Shown one piece after another: positions 1 through 14,500 of a DNA stretch of 64,000 bases; position 1 is the stretch's first letter; every line of letters starts with the position of its first letter. A program made the position numbers and the translations under genes. Location of the stretch: NCBI GenBank assembly GCA_002084545.1, contig NBLJ01000007.1, positions 1 through 64,000 on the forward strand. Reading direction: 5' to 3'. This DNA is from Desulfobacteraceae bacterium 4572_123. GTDB taxonomy: Bacteria > Desulfobacterota > Desulfobacteria > Desulfobacterales > 4572-123. The notes beneath the pieces are model-generated. The model saw only the letters and a list, made by a program, of their open reading frames with translations, made no database searches and had not been told where the DNA came from.

Positions 1-3000
1 CGGTTCCGCTGCCGGTTATGGAGAGCCTGAAATACGGTCCGGCCGGAAGATCCAGGATAATGGTTTCATCGTCTGTGTCTATGGCGGGGTCGTGTCCCAG
101 AATAAACGTTTCGTTTATCTGATTATTTGTATTGTTGATGGCAATGCCGATGGCCCCGCTGAAAGAGACAGGGCCTACTTCAAGGGATTGAATATCAACA
201 GATACCTCTCCGGCAAGTCCGTCTCCTGAAATCAGCAGTGCACCGCTTATGTCTTCAATTGTGACAAGATTAGAGTTCCCGTCGTTTAACGACAGGGATG
301 CGCCGGCCACTGCAATCTTGATATCACCGGCTTCATTTTTACCCGGTGTGGCCGGATCATCCGCACCCTTTTCAAATAAAAAGGTTCCGGAAAGAACCTG
401 ACCGAGGATATCCAGATCAATGGTGGCCTCAAAGCGTCTTGCGCCGTAATTTATCGTATGATCGACACTGCCGCCGTTGCCGTCGGGTACGGAAACAATC
501 GTCTCACCGCTGATGTCACTGTATTGTACAACCGCACTGCCGGAAAAGGATACGCCCGGAATACCGAGAATCATGACCTCCCCTTCGGCATACAGGGCAT
601 AGGTGTATGGGCCTGATCCGGACCGGATCAGACCGATGTTGGCGTTGTCCAGGAGTACGCCCCTTGCATCGGGATTGATACTGCCGTCTTCAAGCTTTAC
701 CGGTCCCTGGCCCATGAAAACGGAGATTCCGCTGCCGGAAAAAGAGCCTCCGGTAATATTGATTTCATCGCCTTCAATGATGACGAAATCACCGATGTTG
801 ATGGAGGCTCCGGAAATGATAAAGTTAAAAAAGGTGGAAGGATCAGCGATCTCACCGTCACCAAATTCTATTGTAAGGCTCTGACCGTTAAGCTGAATCT
901 CCTCATAAACCGTATGCGATGTAGAATTCAGGCGCAGTTTCACGCCGGCACCTGCATCACAGCCGCCGATGCCAAGCGATAGCTGTCCGGAAACAAACCC
1001 GGCAATACCGTCGGAATAAATGACAAAAGCGCCCTGGCCCTGACTTATTTCAAAATTATCTCCATCAGAATAATCAAAAGAGACATCCGACATGGCAAAG
1101 CGGGTTATTTTTACATTATCAGCATTTGTGGTCTGGTCAAAAAAGAAATTGCCGCTGAAGGAGACACCGCCCACGGACAATGTCAATTCCACCACCGATA
1201 CCCTGACAAAGGAACCGCCCGCCAGATCGTTTTCATCTATATCGCCGTCATCATCCAGGTCAAAGGGAAGCGGTCTTGTGTTGATTTCAACCCTGGTTAT
1301 GCCGCCGCTCACGGTTACTCCGGGAATATTCAATATATCAAGTGTAACATCAAAACTTGCCGCAATCCCGAGGCTGTCAATAACAAAAACAGCGGAACTG
1401 CTGGTTACAAGGACAAAAGGATCTGAATCAGAACCTAATTTGAGTTCAAAATCGGTCACCCGGAGAGTGAGCCTGGTTCCTTGAGGCGTATCTTCTATTT
1501 CAATGGCAAGGCTTTCACAAACGATTGACTGCCCGGCAATATCAATATCAATATTCGTACCTTCGATGAAAAAACCATCTTCGATCAAAATTTCATCAAT
1601 AGTTTTTTCACTGCCCGTGGTGTTTATTTTCACCTGGAAACTGCCGTCAAAATCGACCCCCGGAACATTGACGCCCACGCTTCCGGAAAGATAACCGTAC
1701 AGGCCCTTTTCAACGACCACACCGTTTTCAAATATCTTTATGATTTCAAAAGCACCCTGGCCGTTTGTGACCTGTATTATACTGTTATCCCCTTCACCAA
1801 CCTTGAGTTCGACATCGGCAAAAGAGACCCTCACTGCCGTGGAAAGACCGGATGAAGTGCTCTGCTCAAAAACAAAACCGCCGGTGAGCAGAACCCCGCC
1901 CACTGAAAGCACAATACTGTCGCCTGCAACCCTCACATATGGACCGGCCGGCAGGTCCAGCGTTTCTTCAACGTCGCCTGTAATAAAAGTTTCATTAACA
2001 ATATGCCCGGTGGTGTTTATTTCCACGTCAAGGATTCCGCTGACAACGATACCAGGGATATTTAAAGATGCACTGCAGCCGAGGCTGCCTGCAATTCCAG
2101 TGCTGTCTATCACGAAATTGCCATGGCCGCTGCCCACCGTTAAAATGCCGCTGCCAATGTTCATGGCAACCTGGCCTGCGGAAATTTTGACAACCTTTTC
2201 ACCGCTGTCCCGGGTGGACTGCTCAAATGCAAAATTTCCACTCAGAGTTTGACCGAAAACGGAAAGGAGCACACTGTCACCGGCGATCAAAAGGTAAGGC
2301 CCGGCATCGAGTTCAAGTGTCAAAGTGCCGGATCCTGCCTGTATGATTTCCGATACCGCGGCATCGGTTGTATTGATCTTGAGTGTGAAATCACCGCTGA
2401 AGGATACATCGTCTCCTGCATCTACACTGACACCGGCAGAAAGAGTTCCGGCCGCACCGGCTCCGGTAAAAACAAAGAAGCCTTGCCCATCAGTCACGGA
2501 AACGATGCCGTCGGCAAGGGAGATCTCCACATCCGATGCGGCAACGCGCACTACTGCCTGCCCGTCTGCACCGGTAACCTGTTCGATGACAAAATTGCCT
2601 TCAAGGGTCTGACCCAGGAGTGAAAGGGATGCCCGAGTGGTGTCATCCACCCCGGTTACTGCAACTTTGAAATAAGGACCTGCCAGAAGAGCTGCAGGTT
2701 CGGCATCAGGTAAAAGCTGGATATCCCCGGCAGCAGCGGTGGTGTTCACCAGCACAGTAAAACGGCCGGATAAGGATATCCCGGATAAATTTACGGCAAG
2801 GTCCGTGGAGAGCCCGCCCATGAGCCCGGCACTGGATATTTCAAAAAACCCGTATCCATTTGAAAGGCTGATGACGGGCGTAGTGCCCCCAAGGGAGATG
2901 GCAACGTTTTCCGCACGGGCACGCACAAGTGTATCGGCGTTTTCCGTGACCTGTTCAAAGACAAAATCACCTGTCAATGTCTGGCCGGATATGGACAGGC

Positions 3001-6000
3001 TGACATCTGTCCCGGCAAGGCGCACATAGGGTCCGGCGGGAAGTTCAAGGGCCACGGGTATGGAACCGGCCATGATGGTTTCATGGACATCTACACCGGT
3101 TGTGTTGATCTGCAGGTTAAGGGTTCCGGAAACTGCAACATCCGGGATATGAACGGCAACACTGCCTGAAAGCTCTCCTGCCAGGCCCGCGTCTGTTATA
3201 AACAGGGCACCGGTTCCATGAGTAACTGTGACCAGATCATCTGAGCCGTTTTTCAGGGAGAGCGTCACGTTGGCAGCGGCAATCTTTACAATTTTTACAG
3301 GCTCGGGATCCGATGTAACCGTCTGTTCAAATGAAAAATCTCCGGAAAGACTCTGGCCAAATACCTCAAGCTGCAGGCCGGTCCCCTCAAATCTCAGGTA
3401 GGGTCCAGAGGGCAGGATTAATTCAAGAACATTTGAATCTACAAGGAACTGCTCATGAACGGCAAAGGTGGAAGTATTTACGGCGAGACTGAGATTACCG
3501 GCAAAGTTGATGCCCCCCGGGATTTCCATGGTGACCGTGCCTTCGAGTCTGCCGGCAAGGCCTGAATCGCTGATGACAAACATACCCTGTGCCTCTGTGA
3601 GGCTGAGGATATCATTTGATCCTGCTGTCAGGGAAAAGCTCACATTGTCCGCCGCCAGTTTCACGATGGATCCGCCGGCGGGCGATGTCAACTGCTCAAA
3701 GGCAAAATCACCGCTGAGCGTCTGCCCCATAAGTTCAAGGCTGACATCCTGACCTGCAATCCTCATAAACGGCCCGGCACGAATATCCATGACAAGCTGT
3801 TCTTCTCCGAATACAAATATCTGGTTCACCGCTGCATGGGTCGTATTGATTTCAAGGGCAAATGTACCCGCAAAATCCACACCGGGAATATTCTCGGTAA
3901 TGGCTGCCGATACGCTGCCGGCAATGCCGCTTCCCGTAAAAATAAAGGACCCGCTGCCCTGGGTGATACTGACAAGATCGGTTGATCCGTCACCCATGGA
4001 CATACTGACATCATTTGCAGCCACGCGAAGTGTGCCGGCCATATCGCCACTTGTTATTTTATCAAAGGAAAAGTCACCGGCAAGACTCTGACCGAAAAGG
4101 CAAAGTTCGGTATCGGCTACCTGCAGGCTAAGCACCTGGTCGCCGGAATCAAAGGTAACCGGGACGCCCTCGTCATTTGAACCCGGAATGGAAAGTGTTT
4201 CATTTATTGCCGTGCCGGTTGTATTGACCCTGACAGAGGCTGTTCCGCTGATGGTGATACCGTCAATACCGATAAGCGCAACGCTGCCCGTGGCATATAA
4301 TGCAAAGGTATCTCCCTGGGCCTGTGTAATTTTTATCAACCCTATTTTTGCATCGGAAAGAAGAACGCCCGAGGCAAGGGGATTAATATCTCCGTTATCC
4401 AGTTTTGCAGGCCCGCTGCCCATGAATATCATCAGTTCATCACCGGCAAAAACAAGCCTGTTGCCGTTTTCCACAAAACTGATATTGCCCTCGATTGAAA
4501 TAAAATCGGCAATATTCAAGGAAAGGTCTGAAATGGAAAAGGAAAAAATGTCGCCTTCGGATTCTCCAAAACGGATCACAATGGATCGGCCGTTAATATC
4601 TATGGTTTCATCAACGGCCCCGCCGGTTTTATTGACACGCAGGATAATATTTCCACTGGCATCGGCTACGCCTGCATCAAGGGATGCCGAGCCGGAAACG
4701 ACACCTGCGACACCTGCCGAAGATACGACAAATCCGCCTTCACCGTCGGTGAGACTCTGGTCTCCGATGGCCACTGTTACATCCGATACGGCCATCCGGG
4801 TAATTTTATCATCATTTTCATCCAGGCGCTGATCAAAATAGAAATTCCCTGAAATTGCAGGAGAACCGGCCCCGATGGTTATTTGCGCGCCGATGATGGC
4901 CACCCTGACAAATGATCCCGCGGCAAGATTCAGTGTGATGGTTTCACTGCCGATTTGAAATGTCTCGTTGACAGGGGCCGGGGTTGTATTGATTTCAAAG
5001 GAGACCGTTCCGCCGCTGATTGATACGCCCGGCACATTAAATACGGGATCTATTGAAAATCCGGCGGCCACTCCGGAACTGCTGATGATCATCGCACCGC
5101 TGCCGCCGGTTATGGCGACAAACGGACTGGCAGGATCGCCGAGAGTTAAATTAAGCGCCGATGCCCCCAGTCTGACAACGCGCTCTCCTCCTGCAGTGGT
5201 GATGGATTCAAAGGTAAAATTGCCGCCAAGGCTCTGACCGGCGATCTCCAGTGATACGCCAACGCCTTCTATCCTGACAAATTTATCCGCCGAAACCGTA
5301 TCGATCTCAAGGGCAAAGGTACCGGAAAAACTCAAATCCGGGATATTGGCGCTCAGTTCGGCACCTGCAATCTCCCCTGTTACACCGGCACTGCTTATGG
5401 AAAGATTGCCGGATGCAATGGCTGCGCTGATAAAATCGGTGGTCCCGTCACCAAATCCGACATATGCGTTGGAAAGAGCCAGTTCGATGACATCCCCGTT
5501 TTTTATAAAAGCGAAATCACCGCTGATGGTCTGACCGAGAATACTGATACTGACATCTTCTCCTGAAATTTTCAGATATGGCCCGACAGGAAGATTTAAA
5601 TAGATCGAACTGTCACCTGCGGTAAACAGTTCATTCACGGCAGCAGTTGTCTGGTTGATCTGCAGAGAAAATATTCCGCTTACATCAATTCCAGGGATTG
5701 TAATTGTAACAATACCGCTGATCTCACCGGCAAGGCCTTCGGGTGTCAGCAGGAAGCTGCCCTGCCCGTTTGACAGCGAAACAAGATCGGTTGACCCGTC
5801 ACTCAGAGCAAAGCTTATATTTTCAGCCGCCACCCGGACAAGCTGTTCACCGGTATCATTGATAACGCTTTCAAATGCAAAATCGCCGTGGATTGCCTGA
5901 TCGAAAATCACCAGGTCAAAGTCAACGGCCTCAAGGCGTATGTAGGGGCCGCCCGAAAGATCGAGTACCACACTTCGGCTGCCGGCAGTCATCGTTTCCA

Positions 6001-8543
6001 GCACAGGGCTGTCCGTAGTATTGACGGCAAGCTGGATATCGGATCCAAAATCAATCCCGCTCACGTTGCTCAACGATATGGAACCGCTCAAACGGCCGGC
6101 AATGCCCGATCCGGTTATGATAAAAATTCCATCGCACCGGGCCCGAACACCAAAGTCATCGCTTTCATCGGCTGTATTTTGATCATCACCGATAAAAATT
6201 TCAACATCCATGGCACCAACGCGAATGATTGAACCGCCGCCGTCCGCAGCGGCCATTTCAAAAATAAAACTGCCTGAAAGTGTCTGGCCCAGAATATCAA
6301 GCTCGATATCGGTCCCTGTAATTCTTAAAAAGGGCCCGGCAGCAAGGGTGACATCAACATCATTGCCGGTTGTAAAAGTGACCTCGGAGCCTGTGGTATT
6401 AATACCAATCCCCATGGCACCCTGGAACTCGACACCGGGAATATCAGCTGCGACAAAAGCACTGAGCACTCCGGTCAGGCCGTCGCTTGTATATATAAAG
6501 GTGCCCTGGCCATCGGTGACATCCAGAGAACTGCCTCCGGCCTGGCCCAGGGAGAGCGAGACACTGTCAGCACTTATTTCAATAACCCGGCTGTCGTCTT
6601 CATTGCCCGGCGTACCATCGGGGTCAAGGGTCAGCACCCCGAAGCCGAAATTACCGGTGAGGGTCTGGCCCAGCACCGTCAGTTCCATGTTGGTTGCCTG
6701 AAAGCTTTTGACCAGATCACCGGTGCTGAAAAAGACAGCAACATCACTGTCGGTTCCCGGAATTTCAAGAAGCTCATCCACAGCCAGGCCCGAGTTGTTG
6801 ATCCGAACCCTTGCCGTGCCTGAAATCGTGATGCCGTCAACGCCGATTATGGCCACTGTTCCCGTTGCATAAAGTGCAAACCGGCTTTCCGAATAGTTGA
6901 TCATCCCCACGGCGGCATCGAAAAGAAGGACACCGGCAGCAGCCGGGTTTATCTCCCCGCCGTTCAGCCGGGCAGGTCCCTGGCCTATGAAAATCTCAAG
7001 GCCAAAGCCTGCAAACCACTGGTAATCGCTTGCCGATGTATAGCTGAAACTGCCTTCGACGGAAATAAAATCAGCAATTCTAAGGCTCATATCAGCGCCG
7101 AAGATCTGGAAAAAAGGCGTTATGCCGCCCGCACTGCCGGAGGCCGTTTCGTTTTCACCGAAACCGACATGAATTAAACTCCCGTCAATTTCAACGTTTA
7201 CGTCCACCGCTGACAGGGTTGAATTAATTCGAAGGCCCAGACTGCCGCCGACACCGAAGTCATCTCCTGCGGCAATTGAAATTTCTCCTGAAATAATGCC
7301 GGCAATACCGCCGGGTGTAACCACAAAAGCACCGTCGGCATTTTTAACGCCGTTACCGTCAAAGGTGAATGAACCGTCAAGGACCGCCAGTGTAGTGACT
7401 GTTTCCAGCGTCCCTGCCCCGTTGTCTGTTGTCTGCTGCTCAAAGCCGAAGGTACCGGTGAGTGCCAGGGCATCGGCCTCGCCGATATTTACCGCAACAT
7501 TTTTACCCACTACCTTTATATAAGGACCGGCAGGCAGGTCCAGCAGGATATCGTCTGTACCTGGAAGCGAAAAGGATTCACTCACCGCAGCCGCACTGGT
7601 ATTGATTTCAACATCAAAGGATGCATCTGTCGTAAGACCGGTGATGCTGATATAAAAATCTCCCCCGATCATGCCGGCGATTCCGGTTTCCATGATCACA
7701 AGGGCTCCATGGGCGTTGGTGATGCCCACTGAATCCGACGCAAGGGAGACGCTGACCCCTGTTGCAGCCACACGGACGATCTTTTGATTATCGCCGGCGG
7801 TCAGTCCTTCAATCACAAAAACACCCTTTAAGGTCTGGCCGGCGATGGTCAGGACTGCAAGATCATTTTCATCTGCGCTGATTTCACCGCCTGCAATCCT
7901 GAAGTATTGAGCGGCCGTATCGATTTCAGCATTAAATATCCCGGCAAATTCGATGCCGGGCAGATCGACCTCTATTTGCGCCTGGGTCAACGTTCCGGCA
8001 ATACCGCTGCTGCTCATGGCAAGACTGCCCGATTCGATGGTGACACTTACAAAATCTTTTGTGCCGTCGCCAAGACCTATGTGCGCGTCACTGATGTGAA
8101 TCTCAACATCACTGCCGTTTTTAACAATGGAAAAATTCCCGCCGATGGTCTGGCCGAGCATTTCCAGCTTGACATTCTCCCCGCCGAACCGAGATGTGCC
8201 CGCGGCCAGATCCAGGGTCTTTGTGATATTGCCCACGGTGATCCCACGCAGAACAGCATCGGAGAAAGTGTTCTTCTGCATCCCGAGATCACCGGATAAA
8301 GTCACGCCGTCGATACCCACAACAGACGCCAGCCCCCCGGCCTCAAATGCATATCCGCCTGGAGCGATAAGCACCATGAGCTCGGCACCGGAAACACGGA
8401 CGCCGATTTCCTCACTGTCACTGCCCACAAAAAGATCCACCCCTGCAGCGGCAATCAGTATCTGTGTCGGGCCATCAGGTGATGTTGTCTTTTCAACGGC
8501 AAAACTGCCGGAAAGGTTCCCAAGGGGGGTTTCAAGGGTTATA
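1..8543 (-). CDS. Giant repeat protein, shifted-frame continuation (partial, runs off left edge)
   Basis: This is the downstream part of the giant repeat gene, read one frame away from the upstream part. I checked the frame at four places (codons starting at 2, 4631, 7223 and 8543 on the plus scale) and all agree, so one open frame of about 2,850 codons spans the region. It encodes the same ~120-residue beta-rich unit as the upstream part: a GPYxRV-like strand, a GQTLSGxFxFEQ strand, a GxGxFVIxxxGIAG strand and a closing VxINTT strand. There is no start of its own near 8543, only the frame break. The stop codon and any C-terminal secretion signal lie beyond position 1. If the frame break is an assembly error, this is simply the second half of one protein of more than 6,300 residues. 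If it is real, this half is untranslated or made only by frameshifting. Membership in the same gene is close to certain; function as an adhesin is inferred. Confidence 0.85.
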
Positions 8544-11500
8544 TCATCCGCCCCCGCCTTTATCCACGGTCTCATTATCATCACCTGCAAAAAACTCGAT
8601 GCCGGTGCCACCGGCAATAATTTCATTGGTTACGCTGTTCTTTTCAAAATAAAGTGATCCGGTCAGGTCTGCCACGGGGGTGGCCAAAGTAATTAAATCG
8701 CCCGAAAAACAGAGGAGATCGGTATCATCAGGCCCGAAATCAAGAACATGGTCCGTTCCATTGATATTGATCACCTGATGGACTTCATTGCCTGTGGTAT
8801 TGGCACGCATGGACAGGGAGCCGCCAAGGGAGAGGATGCCTTCAAGCCCGGTAAGCGCCACATCCCCGGATGCATCCGCCGCAAATGTAGAGTTGTCGTA
8901 AATCACCATCAGTAAAGAGGCGTCGCTTAATGAAATTCCCACCGAACCGGGTACACCGAGAAAAGTGTCCACATTAATGGCGCCGATCTTGATAACAGGG
9001 TCTGAAGGGCCGGTGGCATCGGATTTTTCAAAGAAAAAATCCCCCTGGATGGATACAAAATCCTCTATTTCTAGGTCTGCAAAACCGGACATGCGAATAA
9101 AACTGCCGGCTGCGTCAAATGTCAACGGTATGCCCGAGACTGTTTCATTGACACTGATACCGGTGTTGAACTCCAGATCAAGGCCGGCACTCATGACCAG
9201 ATCGTCAATGCCCGAAAGGTCCGCAACCCCGGCTGCCCTTCCGGCCATGCCGTCCCGGGTCAGGATAAAGGCGCCAAACCCGCCTGCAAGATCCAGGTGT
9301 ACATTTTCACTCCCGATGGAAAAAGTCACATCAGAGGCAGTAAAAATCATCGCTGTGCCTGATTGTTTAAAGACAAAGCTGCCCGTGAAAGTCTGGTCAA
9401 AAATAGTCAGATCGACCCCGGCAGCTTCCACGCGGATAAAAGGACCGGCGGAAACATCAACCACGAGCACCTCTGCCCCGGAATTTTGAATCGTTTCGTA
9501 GACAGCAATATGGGTGGTGTTTACTGCAAGCGTTATATCTGCCGCCATGTTGACCGCACCGGGAATATCGATGGTTGTATGAGCGGACACCTTTCCCGCA
9601 AGGCCCGTGGAAGTCAGTAAAAATACACCATTTATACCGGTGATTTCAGCAAGGGGGTCGGGGTCGTCTCCGTCGGTGAAAAGAATATTTCCGGAGGTAA
9701 CAGCCACGGTGACCGTCTGGGTGTCGTCATCGGTGCCGGCCTGCCGGTCCGGACCGTCTGCTCTCTTTTTCTGAAAAATAAAAGCGCCGTCGGTAATCTC
9801 CTGATCGGCAATCCCGAGGGTCAATCCAGTGCCGGAAACCGTTATATCGCTCCCGGAAATATCCAGGCTGATATCAGCGGTGAGGATTATGCCGGTATCC
9901 GGATTTACATGGACGTGAGCCGAGGCCGAACCGGTAAGGCCCGAATCACTGTTCAGGGTAAAACCGCCATGGACCTGAGTCACCGAGACCAGTTCGGTTG
10001 TACCGTCACCCAGCAAGAAGGCCACGTTATCAAAGGCCACATCTATCATTGCCTGGGTTCCTGAACTCACGTCAAAATCAAAATCACCTTCAAGGGTCTG
10101 GCTGGCCACATGAAGTTCCACCCCCGTGCCTGAAATACTGAAAAAGTTGGTTTCTTCATCTGAAAATTTTATCGATACCGTGTCGGTCCCCATCAGGAAA
10201 GTCTGATCCACAGCGCCATCGGTGGTATTCATGTCGAGGCGGAAGGCTCCCGAAAAATCAACATCAGGAACGTTGAAGGCAACCGAGGCGCCAAGGGTTC
10301 CGGCAAGCCCGGTACTGCTTATAACAAAAAATCCTTGACCGTCCGAGAGGGTTAAATACTCACTGTCTGCCGATCCAAAGCCGATCCTGACATTGGATGC
10401 GGCAGCGACTACGGTCTCTCCTGCCTTTTCAACGGCAAAATCACCGGTCAGGGTCTGCCCGTAAACCGTAAGTTCCACATCCCTGCCGTCAATACGGAAA
10501 TAGCTTCCCCCGGGCAGATCAAAATCAAAGTTAATGGTTTCACCGTTGACTTCAATGGCCCCTGTCTTTGCTACCGGAACAGGCATGGTGTTGACTGAAA
10601 CGGCCAGGCCCGCTCCGAAAGCGACATCAGCAGAAGCGTTGATTTCAATTCCGGCCTGCATGGTTCCCGCCAGCCCCTGGCTGTTAATTACAAAACAGCC
10701 GAACTGGCCTTCTCCCTGGGCAATGCTGACCGCATCTCCAAGATTAAGTTCCACACCGGAAAAACAGACCGTGAGCAATTTTTCACCATCTTCCGCCGTC
10801 ACCTGATCCAGAGAAAAAAAGCCGCTGAGGATCTGGCCGAGAACAATCAATTCAAGGTCGCCGGAAAAACTCATATCGCCGTCACTTACCGTGACGGGAT
10901 CACCGCCTGTCGTAAAGGTATAATCAAAACCGGTATTATTGAATCGAACCGATGCCGAGCCTGAAAGCTGCGCATCGGACACCCCGAGCAGTTCCACATC
11001 ACCTTCGGCATAAAGGGCGTATGAAGAACCGCTTTGAAAAATTTCCACAGATCCGTTGTCCATCAAAAAACCGCTGGCCGCAGCACTGGTTTCCCACAGT
11101 TCGGGATCATCACCTGTTTTGACCTTGGCAGGTCCTTTGCCCATGAAGATGCTCAGCCCGGTGCCGGAAAAAACTCCGTTGCCGCCAAAGGAGATCTCAT
11201 CTCCCTCTATGGTGACAAAACCGCCTATATTAAGGACAAGATCCGCACCGAAAAACATGAAATAAGGGCCGGTATCGCCGGCAGTTTCGGCAGCACTGAA
11301 ACTGATGACAATTTCACGGCCGTCCAGAATAATGGTTTCATCAACGGATAAACCGGTGGTATTGATCTTGAGTCCGATGCTGCCACCCATATCAAACCCG
11401 CCATCAGCGCTGACACTGACCTCACCTGAAACCGTACCGGCAATTCCGCCGATATCACTGCCGCTACCGGCAACTATGACAAAAGCACCCTCTCCGTTTA

Positions 11501-14500
11501 TAATTCCGTTGCCGTCGTAGGTCAGCGAAATACCGGTCATGGCAATTCTGGTCACGCTTGAACCGTCGGGCCGCTCACTTTGATCAAAACTGAAACTGCC
11601 TGTAAGTTCAGTGCCGTTGATGCCGAGGATCGCGTCGGTAACCACGATCCTTACAAACGGACCTGCGCCAAGGGATAGATCTATGGTTTCACCGGCGACC
11701 TCAAGGGATTCATAAACCGGGACATCCGTGGTGTTCAACTCAATCGACACCCCGGCATCGGCAAGTGATATTCCCGGGACATCAAAATAAGCCGTTGCTG
11801 CAAAACTGCCGGCCAGACCGATGCTGTTGAAAACAAAAACGCCCTGACCACCGGTAACTCCCACATAGTCATTTTCGGTACTGCCAAGAGTCAGGGCAAC
11901 ATCGGATAGGCCTATAAGGACAATGGCTGAATTGTCGGCGGCGGAAAACTGCTCGATGCTGAAATTTCCGGAAAGAGACTGCCCTGCCGCGGACAGGCTC
12001 ACATTACTGCCGCTTACCCGGACATATTTATCCGTGGGCGAGGTGGTATCGATGGCAACGGAAAATACACCTGAAAAAACAACTCCGGGAACCTGGGCTG
12101 TAACCAAAGCCTGGTCAAGAAATCCTGTAATACCGGAACTTTTAATCTCAAGACCGGCGAAATCCGCTGCCACATGGACAAAATCGGAAGTACCGTCCCC
12201 AAGAGAGAGCGTCACCGAATCAGCGGAAAGCGCAACCGTCGATTCACCGCTGTTACCGTCAAATCCGTATTCAAATTCAAAAATTGCGGCATTGAGCCGG
12301 ATACCGAGGATATGAATATGACCGCCGGCAAGTGCCGTCCGCACAAAAAAACCGCCCGGTTCCGCGGCTTCCACCGTCTCACCTGCCAGGGTATGGGCGG
12401 TTTCGGTGGTGTTGAAAAGCAGGGAGACCGTGCCCTCAAGGGTAATGTCACCGCCGAAATCAGGCCCCTGTACAGCGGCATTTACAGCCGCTCCGGCAAT
12501 ACCGTCCGGCGTAAAGATAAATGCAAATTCCGCATCTTCAATACTGATTACACGGGTCAGTCCTGCCTGCAGTATAAAGTCCAGGTTTTCACCGGAGATG
12601 GAAACATCTGCACCGCTCTTTTCAAGGGTAAACCGGTCGGCACTCAGCCTGTTTTCAAACACGGTCAGGCTTCCGGAAGCTATTTCCACCCGGACATAGC
12701 CGGTGGCAGCGGCATCTACTGTAATGGTCTGATCATCTATGACCAATGTCCGGGTCTGCCCGGTTGTGTTGACCAGGAGCGAAACGACACCGTCAAGTGA
12801 AATATTTTCCAGATCCGGTCCTGATACGACGGCATTGATCACACCGCCGGCAATGCCGGTGTCGGTAAATATGAATCCAAAATCAGCATCGTTGATCTCG
12901 ACAATCCGGGTTATGCCGGCCTGCAGTAAAAAGTCCAGATTTTCACCGGAGATTGATACCTCGGCCCCGCTTTTTTGCAGCACAAGGCTATCGGCTGTCA
13001 GGCGGTTGCCAAGAATTTCAAGGGCTGCGGGCTCGTCATCCGACAGGGCCGTTATGCCTAAATAAAAATAGGGACTGTTCGTCCCGGCCGCGGCAACGGT
13101 CAACGATTTTCCGTTTAATTCGAAGGTCTGCACTGTTGTGGTCGTATTAAAGGAGAGCGACAGTTCTCCGGCAAGAGAAATACCCGAAAGTGCAGGACCA
13201 TTAAAATCGGTTATCACAACCCCGCCGGCGATACCGTCATGGGAAAAAATGAATCCGAAGTCGGCCTGCAGGACTTCAACAATCGTCGTTCCACCGGCGG
13301 CAAGGTTGAAACTGAAGCCCTGACCGGTGACCGTCACTTCAGCGCCGCTTTTTTCAAGAACCAGACTCTGGGCCGTAATTGTGTTGTCCAGTATATCCAG
13401 TGTTGCCGGAGCACCTGTTTCGGTATCTTCACTGATTTCCACCCTGAAATAAGGGCTGCCCGTCTCGGCCCCTTCAACGGTGATAGTTTCAGTAGTGATA
13501 TTTTCAAATGACTGGATTGTTGCCGTTGTATTGACAAACAGCGACACCGAACCTTCAAGGGTGATAAAATCAAGATCCGGACCGGTCACATCCGCATTAA
13601 CCAGCACACCGGCAATACCATCGGAGGTAAAGCGGAATCCGAAAGCAGCATCATTTATCTCAATAATCCGGGTGGTGCCTGCCTGCAGGAGAAAATCAAG
13701 GCCCTGCCCCGAAACATCGATCACCGAACCGCTCTTTTCAAACACCAGGTGATCGGCTGTCAACGTGTTGCCCATAATGCCCAGCTCCGCATCAAAAATC
13801 ACAGCCTTGACATAGAAGCTGTCCGCACCGGCACCACTTACTGAAACAACCTGGCCGCCTGCCATGATCTCCCTGGTGGCCTGTGTTGTATTCACAAACA
13901 GATCGGCCCTGCCGCCAAGGGTAATTTCCCCGGCAAAATCAGGCCCAAACATCCGGGCATCGACAACGGCGCCGACTATCCCTTCCGAATTAAGCTCAAA
14001 TGCAAAATCCGCATTAGTGACAGAGAGTATCCGTCTGTTTTCAACCCCGAGCCGGAATGCAAAACTTAAATTGTTTCCTGAAATGCCGACAACGGCTGTA
14101 TCGCTGCTGTTTTCTTCAATCACCAGCTCATCGATGGAAAAGTCAAAGCTGTCCATCACAGTCAGTGTTATACCGGTACCGACAATTCTGACAAACGGTC
14201 CGGCTTCAAGACCCAGGGAAAGCAGGGTATCATCAATTGTTGTTTCCAGGTTTACAGCCAGGCCGGTGCTGTTTAAAGACAGCCTGAAAGTCCCTGCCAG
14301 GGCAGCTTCCGGACCGGCTATGGAAACCCTGGCCCCGCACTCGCCGGCAATACCTTGGGAATCAAGGATAAAAAACCCGCTGGCCTGATCGACAACGACA
14401 AGATTTGATCCGAGGTTAACTTCAACATCATTGAAAACGGCGGTCACAACCGCGTGATTTTCAGATGTAGTCTTCTGCTCTATGAAAAAACTGCCGCTCA

